25,930 bases of DNA from a virus: the IMG/VR virus record IMGVR_UViG_3300030012_002345, positions 1-25,930 of that record, one strand, 5' to 3'. Shown in pieces: positions 13,849 to 21,325 of this stretch. The stretch's first letter is position 1, and each line of letters begins with the position of its first letter. Below the pieces are notes generated by a model that saw only the letters and a list, made by a program, of their open reading frames with translations, searched no databases and was not told the origin of the DNA. Position numbers and translations under genes: made by a program.

Positions 13849-16338
13849 ATGGCACAAGTTAAATATCAATGCGAATTTTACAGTAATAATGGGATAAGGT
13901 ATAGAATTAATATTTATCATGTTGATTATACTGGAAGCATTGTTGAATTTAAAGGTGGCATGGATGGTTTCAAATTAAAGTATGAAGGAACAAATGACCC
14001 TGAATATAAATCAATAAAGGCATCAAGTTTAGAATTTGATTTTCTTATTGAACAGAATCCAGTTGCAGTTGGAACACCAACAACTGGTAATATATATGGT
14101 GATTTACTTGGAAACAATGAATCAAAATTATTTGTTATTTTACAACACTATGATACTTCTGATAGTATTTGGATAAATTCATGGGCAGGTGATGTAATAG
14201 ATGACACAGTAACAATTGCAGACCAACCACTTCCAACAAGAATAAGAATAAGGGCAACAGATGGTGTGGCTAAAATGAAACAAAAAATCTATACACCAAA
14301 AACAGGTGCTTCATGGTTATGTGTTTTATATTATTTTCAAGAAGCTATTGAGCAGACTATTTATTATTCAACCATGTTTCCAAGTTCAGGTGGAACATCA
14401 ACTATATCCATAAGAAACACATCAAACAGGTTTCATGAAAATATGGGTAGTATTTCAGATTCAACATGGAAAGATACTTACAATCCTTATAAATTAGCAT
14501 TTATAAATGAAGCAGCTTTTAAAAAAGACAATGGTGAGTTCATGACTTATTATGATATAATAAACCAAATTGCAACCTTATATGGTGTTCAATTTTTTCA
14601 GTCTTATAAATACAATGAAAATCAGGGTGGATGTTGGTGGATTTTTAGCAGGTATGTAATGTATAATGAATCAACAAGTTCAGTTACTTCATCATGCAGG
14701 ATTTTTAATAATCAAGCATATCAAGCAGATGGAACAACATTGACTGAATATGAATATGTTGTTCCAAACACTTCAACCTTATCATCTGCATTAGATGTTA
14801 CCCAAGATATTGGATTGGATTTAGATACTGACAGACCTAAATTAAAAGGAAATAAAATCAGTTATCTTGCACCACTTGGAAGGGTTTTCAATAATTATTA
14901 TCATGACCTTATCAGTTATCCACTTAATATGCCAAATACAAATCCTGACCAATATTCAAACATCACTTGCTTAGGTGGTGGTGGTGGTGGCATAATTTCA
15001 TTCTTTGGTAATTCAGCAAGTGCAACTGTTGCAGGACAATTAAATTCACCAACTTTTCCTGCTGATATGCCTTATATTGGTAATGAAGGTGCAGGAACAT
15101 TTGGAAATAATGATGGATGGTTTATTCCAATAACAGCAGGTCAAGACTGCATTGCAATCACTGGAAATGTCACAGTTACTTACAAATTCAGTTGGTCTTT
15201 TGCAGCACTTGATGCTTTGTTATCAGGAGAAAATAGTTTTATTGATACTACATTTAAAATTCCATTAAGATTTGTTCCAATTATATCAAATAAATCTGCT
15301 TCTGATTGGGCTCAATCACAGATTGATGGTGGTTCATTAAATGATTCAGAAATAAGAAGATATTTAGATGGAATATTTGGTTCAAATGGTTCACCTATTG
15401 CAACTTGGTCATCTACAGTGACTGACTTTGACAATCCTGCAACACCTTTTGTAACAATAAATCTAGATAATCCACCACTTGAAAATGATACTGAAATCAC
15501 ATTGACAATTCCATTTGGAATTATGACTGAAGAACTACCAACACCACATGTTGGTGTTACTAATTACTTGAAAAGATTTGAATATTCAGTTTCAAATTTC
15601 TCAAATTCAAAAATGTTCAGTGGTGCTTTTTTTGATTTGATTGACAATGGAACAATCACAATGAGTAATTTTAATTTTCAAATAACAGATTTAAGAACCA
15701 GTCTAATTTTTGATGGTTCAACAATTTCAAATTATTTTGGTTATGAAAAAGGTCTTTTCTCTAACTTTAACACTGATGCTTCTGCACAAATGGAAATCAA
15801 GCCTGATTTCTTTATTGGTGACCCACCTGATTGGATTGGAACAGCAGCAGGTGGAACAAGCGAAACGAACCTTGCACCCACTCAATATTTTGGAGGAATC
15901 AGGATTCATGCACCTTCAGCAAGTAATCCCACAACAACTTTTCCAAATCAAATTCAAGTAAACAATGGTGATTGGAGAACAGAAAATGATTCAACAGAAA
16001 AAAATATAAATAGATTATTGTGCAGGGAAATAATTAAAAAAAGATGCGTTCCATCATTTAAATATGATATAAAAATCCAACCACAAACACAAGCAAAAAT
16101 GATTGGATTTTGGAATACTTTTAAAATAAATATGCGTTTGAACAATGATGCATCTGATAATGTAAGAGGTTTTTTTCCTATTGGTGGAACTTACACAGCA
16201 ATGACTAATACATGGCATTTTCATTTGCAACAAATGGATATTAATACAGAAACAAATATTCAAGATGATTCATATATTGAACCTAATTTTGAACCATTTG
16301 AAAACAATCCAAATATATTAATTCAAGTTGATAATTAA
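13849..16338 (+). CDS. large tail-tip or baseplate protein
   Basis: An 829-residue virion protein directly after the tape measure, where distal tail and tail-hub proteins are encoded. The N-terminus (YQCEFYSNNGIRYRINIYHVDYTGSIVEFKGG) has the Y-x-x-x-F-Y-x-x-x-G-x-x-Y pattern and an I-E-F-x-G-G step that I associate with tail proteins of Bacteroidota phages, followed by a distal-tail-like beta domain. The long middle is strand-rich with many N, T and S and a GGGGGG run near residue 380. The region near 710-770 (NRLLCREIIKKRCVPSFKYD) looks like the hub-type fold. The function, forming the tail tip and perhaps the channel, is inferred from position. No enzyme motif is seen. Confidence 0.7.
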   Translation: MAQVKYQCEFYSNNGIRYRINIYHVDYTGSIVEFKGGMDGFKLKYEGTNDPEYKSIKASSLEFDFLIEQNPVAVGTPTTGNIYGDLLGNNESKLFVILQHYDTSDSIWINSWAGDVIDDTVTIADQPLPTRIRIRATDGVAKMKQKIYTPKTGASWLCVLYYFQEAIEQTIYYSTMFPSSGGTSTISIRNTSNRFHENMGSISDSTWKDTYNPYKLAFINEAAFKKDNGEFMTYYDIINQIATLYGVQFFQSYKYNENQGGCWWIFSRYVMYNESTSSVTSSCRIFNNQAYQADGTTLTEYEYVVPNTSTLSSALDVTQDIGLDLDTDRPKLKGNKISYLAPLGRVFNNYYHDLISYPLNMPNTNPDQYSNITCLGGGGGGIISFFGNSASATVAGQLNSPTFPADMPYIGNEGAGTFGNNDGWFIPITAGQDCIAITGNVTVTYKFSWSFAALDALLSGENSFIDTTFKIPLRFVPIISNKSASDWAQSQIDGGSLNDSEIRRYLDGIFGSNGSPIATWSSTVTDFDNPATPFVTINLDNPPLENDTEITLTIPFGIMTEELPTPHVGVTNYLKRFEYSVSNFSNSKMFSGAFFDLIDNGTITMSNFNFQITDLRTSLIFDGSTISNYFGYEKGLFSNFNTDASAQMEIKPDFFIGDPPDWIGTAAGGTSETNLAPTQYFGGIRIHAPSASNPTTTFPNQIQVNNGDWRTENDSTEKNINRLLCREIIKKRCVPSFKYDIKIQPQTQAKMIGFWNTFKINMRLNNDASDNVRGFFPIGGTYTAMTNTWHFHLQQMDINTETNIQDDSYIEPNFEPFENNPNILIQVDN

Positions 16339-16340
16339 AT

Positions 16341-17144
16341 ATGAGTAGTCAAGTCAATTTTTATGGTGGTAAAATTTACAAAAAAACCCAAAAAACAATT
16401 TTTGGAAGTCAAGCTGATTTATATAGACAACAACAAGTCAATGTGGTCAGAGGTGGATTAAAAAATGAACAGGATAGAACTTGCATCACTACATTAACAG
16501 CAGATGCCAGTGGAACAACAACTTCACTGACTATTACAGCCATAGGATATAACACAATCAGAAAAGGTGATGAATTGTTTATTGTTAGCAAGGTTAATAA
16601 TTCAAAGCAAAAAATTGTAGTTTCACAGACACCATTAACAACAGACACAACTTTGCATATAACATCAACAAGTTTAGGACCATTTCCTTCAGGGTCATAT
16701 ATTTTTTTTAGCAATGCATTAATGAATCAAAGAATTGCAGGTGGATTGTTGCTTTCAATTGTAGATTTAACAAATGCAGAATATAAAAGTCTTGGTTCAA
16801 CAGAACAAACATTAGTTCCTGCTAATGCAAATGGATATATTTTTCCTTTGAATGTATGGGTTGAAACAACTGGTTATACTTCAGGGAGTGGGGAAAATTC
16901 CAGTAATTCTTTATATTTAAGATATAATGGGGGTAGTTCAAGCAATTATTTATCTGCTATAAGTAGATTCAATAAAAGGGTGAGGTCTAATGCAACATTT
17001 ATTTTTGATTTAACTGGTGTTTCAGGTAAAATACAAGGAAGTAGTGTTATAGGTGAAGCATTAGAGATTCAAGCAAGTGCAAATTTTACTGATAATGATT
17101 TTGGATTAAGAATATTTACACAATATCAAATGATAGGTTATTAA
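16341..17144 (+). CDS. tail-associated virion protein of unknown function
   Basis: A 267-residue protein two bases after the tail-tip gene and overlapping the following gene by one base. It begins MSSQVNFYGGKIYKKTQKT and contains a short beta domain (TLTADASGTTTSLTITAIGYNTIRKGDELFIVS) that looks like a small barrel with an I-x-K-G-D turn. A Ser/Gly-rich central part (GYTSGSGENSSNSLYLRYNGG) follows, then a strand-rich end. The composition matches tail fibre or tip accessory proteins. A receptor-binding or tip-decoration role is plausible but not shown. No chaperone or enzyme motif is seen. Confidence 0.65.
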   Translation: MSSQVNFYGGKIYKKTQKTIFGSQADLYRQQQVNVVRGGLKNEQDRTCITTLTADASGTTTSLTITAIGYNTIRKGDELFIVSKVNNSKQKIVVSQTPLTTDTTLHITSTSLGPFPSGSYIFFSNALMNQRIAGGLLLSIVDLTNAEYKSLGSTEQTLVPANANGYIFPLNVWVETTGYTSGSGENSSNSLYLRYNGGSSSNYLSAISRFNKRVRSNATFIFDLTGVSGKIQGSSVIGEALEIQASANFTDNDFGLRIFTQYQMIGY

Positions 17145-18178
17145 TGAAAATAAAAGAAACACATATCTATTTAATATTAATGCTTTTAGTTTTTGGACTA
17201 GGAACTTGCAGGTCACAAGGCTTTTTTGAATATGCCACATTTTATAGTTCAGTAAATATGAACACCAGTATGGTTGAAAGGCAGGATTTTGTGGCTACTT
17301 CAAAAGGTTATTCAGAAACAACAATTTTAAATGAATTTGATTATAATATTATATTTGGAATCAGGAAGGTTGCAAGGATGGATTTTGAACAGAAATTAGA
17401 AACATTTTATTATGGAAATGAAAAAAGCATTGCAGACAAAACAACACTATCAAGATTCAATGGGTGGGAATATTTATTCAATTATTCTTTTATAAGACAC
17501 AGGTCACAAAAATTTAATAATTCAGATTTTTGGCTTAGATATGTTAGTGATAAAATAATTGCAAAAGCACAAGTGAAAAAAGATGACATGAGGGATTTAA
17601 GTTTTAAATCCTTTGATTTAAGATATAGAATAAATAAAGGTGCTTTAGACATAAGTTTTGGTGGTGTAATTAGAAGGCATAATGCATACCATATAAATCC
17701 AATAGAACAAATATGGGAAAATGGCGAAAGTTCTTTTCAACAATTAGCACAGTCATTTGGATATAACACAAATCCAGTTCAGGGGAATCAGCATTGGTAT
17801 AATGGTTCACAACTAATTGCAACATCAAATGATGAATTTTATAAACATTATTTTGGTGCAGCAATAGCACAATATAATAGAAACTATTTGGATGCATTAG
17901 GTGGGCAAAATGAATTATCTTTTGTGATTGGATTGTCTTATTATTACTATAAAGAAAATTACTGGATTTTAACATGGGCAAATGCAATGCCAATTCACAA
18001 AAGGTTAAGTAAATATAGTCATCAATATACAGATTCAGAAATTGATTTGGATTTGGGTTTTGTTGCAGGGTGGAAAATAACAAAAAACTTTGGAATTTTT
18101 ATTGAAGGCACTTTCATTAGATTTTGGGAAAAAGAAATCTTTGATTGTCGCTTTGGTTTTAACTATTTAATATTTTAA
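17144..18178 (+). CDS. predicted outer-membrane beta-barrel protein with signal peptide
   Basis: 344 residues with an N-terminal signal peptide: a basic start, hydrophobic core LILMLLVFGLGTC, then RSQ before GFFEY. C22 lies near the end of the hydrophobic core but the preceding LGT is not a standard lipobox, so cleavage by signal peptidase I after SQ is preferred. The mature part is full of amphipathic strands with aromatic ends (LNEFDYNIIFGIRKVARMDF, SFKSFDLRYRI, ELSFVIGLSYYYYKENYWIL, NFGIFIEGTFIRFW) and ends in phenylalanine (FGFNYLIF), the usual C-terminal signal of outer-membrane barrels. I recall related proteins in other marine phages, where they are unassigned; this is from memory. It could change the host surface, for example block superinfection, or be a virion part. 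Confidence 0.72.
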   Translation: MKIKETHIYLILMLLVFGLGTCRSQGFFEYATFYSSVNMNTSMVERQDFVATSKGYSETTILNEFDYNIIFGIRKVARMDFEQKLETFYYGNEKSIADKTTLSRFNGWEYLFNYSFIRHRSQKFNNSDFWLRYVSDKIIAKAQVKKDDMRDLSFKSFDLRYRINKGALDISFGGVIRRHNAYHINPIEQIWENGESSFQQLAQSFGYNTNPVQGNQHWYNGSQLIATSNDEFYKHYFGAAIAQYNRNYLDALGGQNELSFVIGLSYYYYKENYWILTWANAMPIHKRLSKYSHQYTDSEIDLDLGFVAGWKITKNFGIFIEGTFIRFWEKEIFDCRFGFNYLIF

Positions 18179-18181
18179 TAA

Positions 18182-18379
18182 ATGAAAACACTTTTTAAAG
18201 ACAAGAACGGACAATTAAGTTCAAAAAGACTATTCAGCTTTATTGCTTTAGGTCTTTTCACATTCGGATATTTTGCATCATTATTTGGAACATATTGCAT
18301 TGATGATGCTTGGATTCACTCATTAATGGTAATTATAACAGGTGGCTTTATAGCTTCAGCAGCAGAAAGAAAAAGTTAA
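18182..18379 (+). CDS. small membrane protein, holin-like
   Basis: 65 residues: a polar start (MKTLFKDKNGQLSSKRL), a first membrane helix (FSFIALGLFTFGYFASLFG, residues 18-36), a short loop with YCIDDAWIH, and a second hydrophobic segment (LMVIITGGFIASAA) before a short basic tail. The NGQLSSKR motif before the first helix is common in small membrane proteins of Bacteroidota phage lysis blocks. It lies four bases after the barrel gene and one base before the next membrane protein. A holin or antiholin role is inferred from topology and position; the gene at 19536 is the better holin candidate. Confidence 0.6.
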   Translation: MKTLFKDKNGQLSSKRLFSFIALGLFTFGYFASLFGTYCIDDAWIHSLMVIITGGFIASAAERKS

Positions 18380-18380
18380 A

Positions 18381-18671
18381 ATGGCAAAAGAAGTATCAGA
18401 AAATACAAAAGTTCAACTCTCATTCAAGACCCTTGCAACTATTATTGGAATTGTAGCAGGATTCATTGGGATGTATTATAGTTTAAGTATGGAAATTGAA
18501 CAAGCAAAGATTTTGCCAGTGGTGGAAATCCCTGAACCTGAAATCACAGCAACAGAATTTCAACTTAAAATTGATTTAATATCAAATACTGTCATGAATA
18601 ATGCAGAAAAACTAGATAAAATAGAAACGCAGATGGAAAAAATTGAGGAAAGAGTATATGAACTGAAATGA
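18381..18671 (+). CDS. membrane-anchored coiled-coil protein
   Basis: 96 residues with a short cytoplasmic start, one membrane helix (TLATIIGIVAGFIGMYYSL, residues 17-35), then an extended PVVEIPEPEITATEF region and a C-terminal coiled coil (NTVMNNAEKLDKIETQMEKIEERVYELK). One helix plus coiled coil resembles an inner-membrane spanin component or a holin regulator, but there is no lipobox partner that would make a spanin pair clear. It starts one base after the previous stop and overlaps the next gene by four bases, so it belongs to the same envelope operon. Confidence 0.6.
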   Translation: MAKEVSENTKVQLSFKTLATIIGIVAGFIGMYYSLSMEIEQAKILPVVEIPEPEITATEFQLKIDLISNTVMNNAEKLDKIETQMEKIEERVYELK

Positions 18672-19045
18672 GATACTTAATAAATATATTATTGTGGGTG
18701 CTTTGCATCCCTTGTTACAGTCAGGACTTTATATATAGCAAAGATTTTAATAAAATAAACAATTCAAACCAACCATTTGTAATTGAATTTTGGGCAGAAT
18801 TTAATGACAAAAACAAGTGGCAAAAATTAGGTGAATTGAAAAAGTGTGGCATATATCGGTCCTGTATTATTGCTAATAAAAAATTAGCAGATGAATTTGG
18901 GATTAAAGTATTGCCCACAATAATATTATTTAACAATAGAAAAGAAGTTTGCAGATGGGAAGGGAATTTGATGTTTGAATTATTATTAGCAAAAAAAGAT
19001 GTGCAAATAAAAATAGATAGTATAATCCTAGATAAATTTAAATAA
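18668..19045 (+). CDS. secreted thioredoxin-fold protein lacking the CXXC active site
   Basis: 125 residues with a signal peptide (YLINILLWVLCIPCYSQ, cut likely after SQ at residue 19). The mature part follows the thioredoxin plan: strand FVIEFWAEF (37-45, like the FWAEWCGPC strand), first helix, strand, helix ANKKLADEFGIKVLPT with cis-proline P83 in VLPT, then IILFNNRKEVCRWEG as the last two strands. Where CGPC should be it reads NDKN (46-49), so ordinary disulfide exchange is not possible. Three mature cysteines remain (C60, C66, C95); C60 and C66 are five residues apart. It may be a periplasmic binding or chaperone protein acting on host thiol-redox proteins or on lysis proteins. It lies within the lysis block, overlapping its neighbours. 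Confidence 0.68.
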   Translation: MRYLINILLWVLCIPCYSQDFIYSKDFNKINNSNQPFVIEFWAEFNDKNKWQKLGELKKCGIYRSCIIANKKLADEFGIKVLPTIILFNNRKEVCRWEGNLMFELLLAKKDVQIKIDSIILDKFK

Positions 19046-19539
19046 TGTTATTGACAAAAAATTTTACTTTGCAAGAAATGGAATTTTCTGCAACAGCTAC
19101 AAGGTTACAAATTCCAAACAGAGCAGATAAAAAAATAATTGAAAATCTTTATTTTTTGTGCAAAGATGTTTTGCAACCATTAAGAAATGCAATTGGAAAA
19201 CCTATTAAGATTACTTCAGGATATAGAAGTTCAGAATTAAATCAAGTCATCAACAATGGTTCTAAAAGAATCAGTGACCATATGCATGGATTTGCAGCAG
19301 ACATTCAATTAATATATGATAATGAAGTTAAAAATGATATATTATTTAATACAATTTTAGATTTAGATTTACCCTTTAAGCAAATGATTTGGGAATTTGG
19401 TGACAGATTTCCACATGGTTCACCTGCTTGGATTCATATTTCGCACAGCAGGAAAAATGTAAAAAAACAAATACTTGAAGCATTTAAGGATAATGGAAAG
19501 ACTTATTATAAAATAATAAAAAAAGATATTTCATTATGA
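19045..19539 (+). CDS. M15 family peptidase, predicted endolysin
   Basis: 164 residues of the peptidase M15_3 type, zinc enzymes that cut peptidoglycan cross-links (D-Ala-D-Ala or L-Ala-D-Glu bonds). The signature is complete: ITSGYRSSELN (56-66), SDHMHGFAADI (77-87) giving zinc ligands H79 and D86, and WIHIS (129-133) giving the third ligand H131. There is no signal peptide, so release needs the holin next door. Its first base is the last base of the thioredoxin-like gene and its stop overlaps the holin start, a compact lysis cassette. In some phages such enzymes sit in the virion; position beside a holin favours lysis. Confidence 0.88.
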   Translation: MLLTKNFTLQEMEFSATATRLQIPNRADKKIIENLYFLCKDVLQPLRNAIGKPIKITSGYRSSELNQVINNGSKRISDHMHGFAADIQLIYDNEVKNDILFNTILDLDLPFKQMIWEFGDRFPHGSPAWIHISHSRKNVKKQILEAFKDNGKTYYKIIKKDISL

Positions 19540-19919
19540 TTAAAAAATTATTTGGTGGTGGTGATAAATTAATTGAATCTGTTGGTTCAGTTTTAGATAA
19601 CCTCACAACCACAAAAGAAGAAAAAGCAGAAGCAAAAAGACTTTTAAAAGAATTAGTTTTAGATTATGAAAATAAAGCATCACAAGAAGTTACAAAAAGA
19701 TGGGAAGCAGATGCAAAAGCAGGTTGGCTTCCTTCTAACATTAGACCTTTAACACTTATATTTTTGACTTTTGTTTTTGTTATAATATCAGTATTTGATG
19801 GAAATTTAGGTGGATTTGAAATTGCACCTGCTTATGTTCCAATTTATCAAACCTTATTACTTTGTGTTTATTCTGCATATTTTGCAGGAAGGTCCATTGA
19901 AAAAATAAAAAAGAAATAA
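19536..19919 (+). CDS. holin, three-helix gene-transfer-agent type
   Basis: 127 residues. The first half is charged and helical (DKLIESVGSVLDNL, TKEEKAEAKRLLKELVLDYENKASQEV), followed by the conserved RWEADAKAGWLPSNIRPLTLIFLTFVF (56-82), in which W64, NIRP and the following membrane helix mark the GTA_holin_3TM family. A second membrane segment (YQTLLLCVYSAYFAGRSIEKIKKK) ends in the typical AYFAGRSIEK. It should form the membrane lesion that frees the M15 enzyme. It overlaps the peptidase gene by ATGA and is followed one base later by the phosphoesterase gene. Confidence 0.82.
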   Translation: MIKKLFGGGDKLIESVGSVLDNLTTTKEEKAEAKRLLKELVLDYENKASQEVTKRWEADAKAGWLPSNIRPLTLIFLTFVFVIISVFDGNLGGFEIAPAYVPIYQTLLLCVYSAYFAGRSIEKIKKK

Positions 19920-19920
19920 T

Positions 19921-20625
19921 ATGAAGGGAGAAATCATTTTGTGTATTTCTGACCTTCATGCACCTTACCAACATCCACAAGCAATTTCATTTCTAAGGGC
20001 AATCAAAAAAAAATACAAACCAACAAAAATTTTAAATGTAGGTGATGAAGTAGATTATCATGCATTATCTTTTCATGATACAGATGCAGAACTTGACAAT
20101 GCTTATGCTGAATTGGTAAAAGCAAGGAAGGTAATAAAGAAACTTTATACACTATTTCCTGAAATGGATTTAGTTCATTCTAATCATGGTTCTATGGTAT
20201 ATCGTAGAGGCAAGGCACATGGGATTCCTAGACATATGCTTAAAAGTTATAATGAGATATTAGAAGTTGGAAAAGGTTGGAAATGGCATATTGACTACAA
20301 ATATAAAATGATAAATGGTCAGTGGCTATTTATGACACATGGACTTAAAAAGAATGGTTTAATGTTAGCAAAAGAAATGGGAATGTGTGTTCTGCAAGGT
20401 CATTATCATACAAATTATGAAATTGGATATACTTCTTCACCACTTAGTTTGAATTGGTCAATGATGGTAGGATGCTTGATAGATGATAAAAGTTTAGCAT
20501 TTGCATATAATAAAGTTAACAGTCAAAGGGTTATTCTTGGATGTGGAATCATCATCAATGGTCAACCTAAATTACTTCCTATGATACTGAAAAAAGGTGG
20601 AAAATGGGATGGTGTGGTTCATTAA
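19921..20625 (+). CDS. calcineurin-like metallophosphoesterase
   Basis: 234 residues with all blocks of the two-metal phosphoesterase fold: SDLHAP (D11, H13), GDEVD (41-45), SNHG (87-90, in place of the usual GNHD/E), the THG at 139-141 and GHYH (160-163). The SNHG variant keeps the metal-binding asparagine and catalytic histidine but has glycine instead of the acidic residue. Similar phosphoesterases are common in marine phages, with substrates unknown: nucleotides, cyclic nucleotides or nucleic-acid ends are options. It closes the lysis-side operon; the promoter repeat begins within one base of its stop. Confidence 0.82.
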   Translation: MKGEIILCISDLHAPYQHPQAISFLRAIKKKYKPTKILNVGDEVDYHALSFHDTDAELDNAYAELVKARKVIKKLYTLFPEMDLVHSNHGSMVYRRGKAHGIPRHMLKSYNEILEVGKGWKWHIDYKYKMINGQWLFMTHGLKKNGLMLAKEMGMCVLQGHYHTNYEIGYTSSPLSLNWSMMVGCLIDDKSLAFAYNKVNSQRVILGCGIIINGQPKLLPMILKKGGKWDGVVH

Positions 20626-20707
20626 TTAACAGAGGTAGGAGAAAAAAATATGTTTTTTTTTGCTTTAAAGTTTGCTAGTAAGCTAAAAAGTATTATATTT
20701 GTGTATA
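20626..20707 (+). repeat. promoter-bearing repeat block, copy 2
   Basis: Second copy of the 82-base block at 2255-2336, colinear without gaps. The best-kept parts are the first 14 bases (TTAACAGAGGTAGG), the AAAGTTTG -33 area and the last 14 bases around TATATTTGTG. Most differences sit in the A/T-tract between them. It lies immediately after the phosphoesterase stop, just as copy 1 overlaps the stop of the terminase-linked ORF. Confidence 0.8.
20671..20701 (+). promoter_or_regulatory. Bacteroidota-type promoter P2
   Basis: TTTG at 20671-20674, 19 bases, TATATTTG at 20694-20701: a full match to the TTTG / TANNTTTG consensus with the same spacing as P1. The predicted start of transcription is near 20707. 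It drives two small genes that end in a terminator at 21202, so this is a self-contained unit. Confidence 0.8.
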
Positions 20708-20747
20708 CAACTTAAAAATGTAATAAGCAATTAAAGTTGTTTGCTTA
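20707..20747 (+). promoter_or_regulatory. structured 5' untranslated leader with competing pairings
   Basis: ACAACTT (20707-20713) can pair with AAGTTGT (20734-20740), while TAAGCA (20724-20729) can pair with TGCTTA (20742-20747). The pairs interleave in the order of a pseudoknot, but only one base separates the third and fourth arms, so two mutually exclusive hairpins are more likely. The element begins at the predicted transcript start and lies 26 bases before the first gene. A role in translation or message stability is inference. Confidence 0.4.
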
Positions 20748-20773
20748 ATTAAAAACAAAAAACAAAAAGAGAA

Positions 20774-21010
20774 ATGAAAAAATTATACAAATCATATACA
20801 AGCGGAAAAGCAAAATTAATATTGTTTGAGGCAACTTGTTTAGGTTATAAGAGAACTCAAAGAATGTTTGGAATAAAAGAAACTACATTTTCAGAATTAG
20901 AAGATTGGTTGAGACAAAGTAAAAAACATAGTATAGGAATTATATTTGAAGATGGTAGTAAATTGTCATTTACAACTGATTCAATGCACCCATGCAGTCA
21001 ATTTAAATAA
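20774..21010 (+). CDS. hypothetical 78-residue protein of cassette 2
   Basis: First gene after promoter P2, with leader ACAAAAAGAGAAATG in place of a Shine-Dalgarno site. The protein has a basic start (KKLYKSYTSGKAKLILFEA), then GYKRTQRMFGIKETTFSELEDWLRQS, which looks like a helix-turn-helix with the turn at FGIKE, and finally a strand pair (GIIFEDGSKLSFTTDS). A small DNA-binding regulator is therefore possible. No family is recognised. The stop codon lies inside the repeated leader of the next gene. Confidence 0.62.
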   Translation: MKKLYKSYTSGKAKLILFEATCLGYKRTQRMFGIKETTFSELEDWLRQSKKHSIGIIFEDGSKLSFTTDSMHPCSQFK

Positions 21011-21033
21011 TATTAACAAAAAACTAAAAGAGA
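21004..21033 (+). repeat. repeated translation leader, copy B
   Basis: These 30 bases are identical to 2844-2873 and 2989-3018, some 18 kb away. As in the other copies, the unit covers the end of one gene and the initiation leader of the next; here two extra A separate GAGA from the rest of the start. Together with the repeated promoter block this links the two small-gene cassettes. Confidence 0.8.
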
Positions 21034-21035
21034 AA

Positions 21036-21188
21036 ATGAAAACAATAGAACAAGAATCAGCAATTATTTTAATAAAAAGTATAAGAAAGGAATTGCATGA
21101 ACTTACGAGAAGTTACAGTAATCCTGTAAGGATTAAATATTTATCAACATTAGTAAGAGATTTAGAAGAAGAATTTAAAGTTCACTAA
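21036..21188 (+). CDS. hypothetical 50-residue helical protein
   Basis: Starts MKTIEQESAIILIKSIRKEL and ends DLEEEFKVH. An upstream in-frame ATG at 20946 would add 30 residues, but these come from the previous gene in another frame and from the repeated leader, so the ATG at 21036 after the leader is chosen. Predicted to be mostly two amphipathic helices (AIILIKSIRKELHELTRSY and VRIKYLSTLVRDLEEEF), a layout common in small dimeric phage proteins. No family is recognised. It is the last gene before the terminator at 21202. Confidence 0.6.
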   Translation: MKTIEQESAIILIKSIRKELHELTRSYSNPVRIKYLSTLVRDLEEEFKVH

Positions 21189-21201
21189 ACACAATAAAAA
21201 A

Positions 21202-21232
21202 AGGGGGGTTGTTTTCAACCCTCTTTTTTTTT
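21202..21232 (+). terminator. intrinsic terminator
   Basis: GGGTTG pairs with CAACCC across a TTTT loop, with extra G-T, G-C and A-T pairs at the base, and a run of nine T follows. It starts 14 bases after the stop of the 50-residue gene and ends the transcript from promoter P2. Confidence 0.85.
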
Positions 21233-21294
21233 ATATTAACAATTAATTAACAGCTTATTAACTATTGAATGTTAATAAGTTAGATATAATTTTT

Positions 21295-21325
21295 TTTGTA
21301 ATATAATTGACAATGTTCAATTTTG
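21295..21325 (+). promoter_or_regulatory. Bacteroidota-type promoter P3
   Basis: TTTG at 21295-21298, 19 bases, then CAATTTTG at 21318-21325, one base off TANNTTTG. The spacing is identical to P1 and P2, and the site is followed by TGTAAACAAAAAACTAAAA and then an ATG, the same leader style. Being just after a terminator and just before the long replication operon, it is probably that operon's promoter. Confidence 0.65.

Noticed and set aside
15710-15961. 83-residue + strand ORF within the tail-tip gene
   Set aside because: It is a second-frame shadow in a long continuous gene, rich in leucine and glutamine from frame shift, and has no start leader.
17670-18083. 137-residue reverse-strand ORF inside the outer-membrane protein gene
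   Set aside because: Antisense to a coherent barrel-like protein with signal peptide; no neighbouring reverse-strand genes exist anywhere in the window.
20946-21035. Thirty-residue extension of the 50-residue gene in cassette 2
   Set aside because: The extension overlaps the previous gene in another frame and passes through the repeated leader; the ATG at 21036 has the leader in the same place as other small genes.
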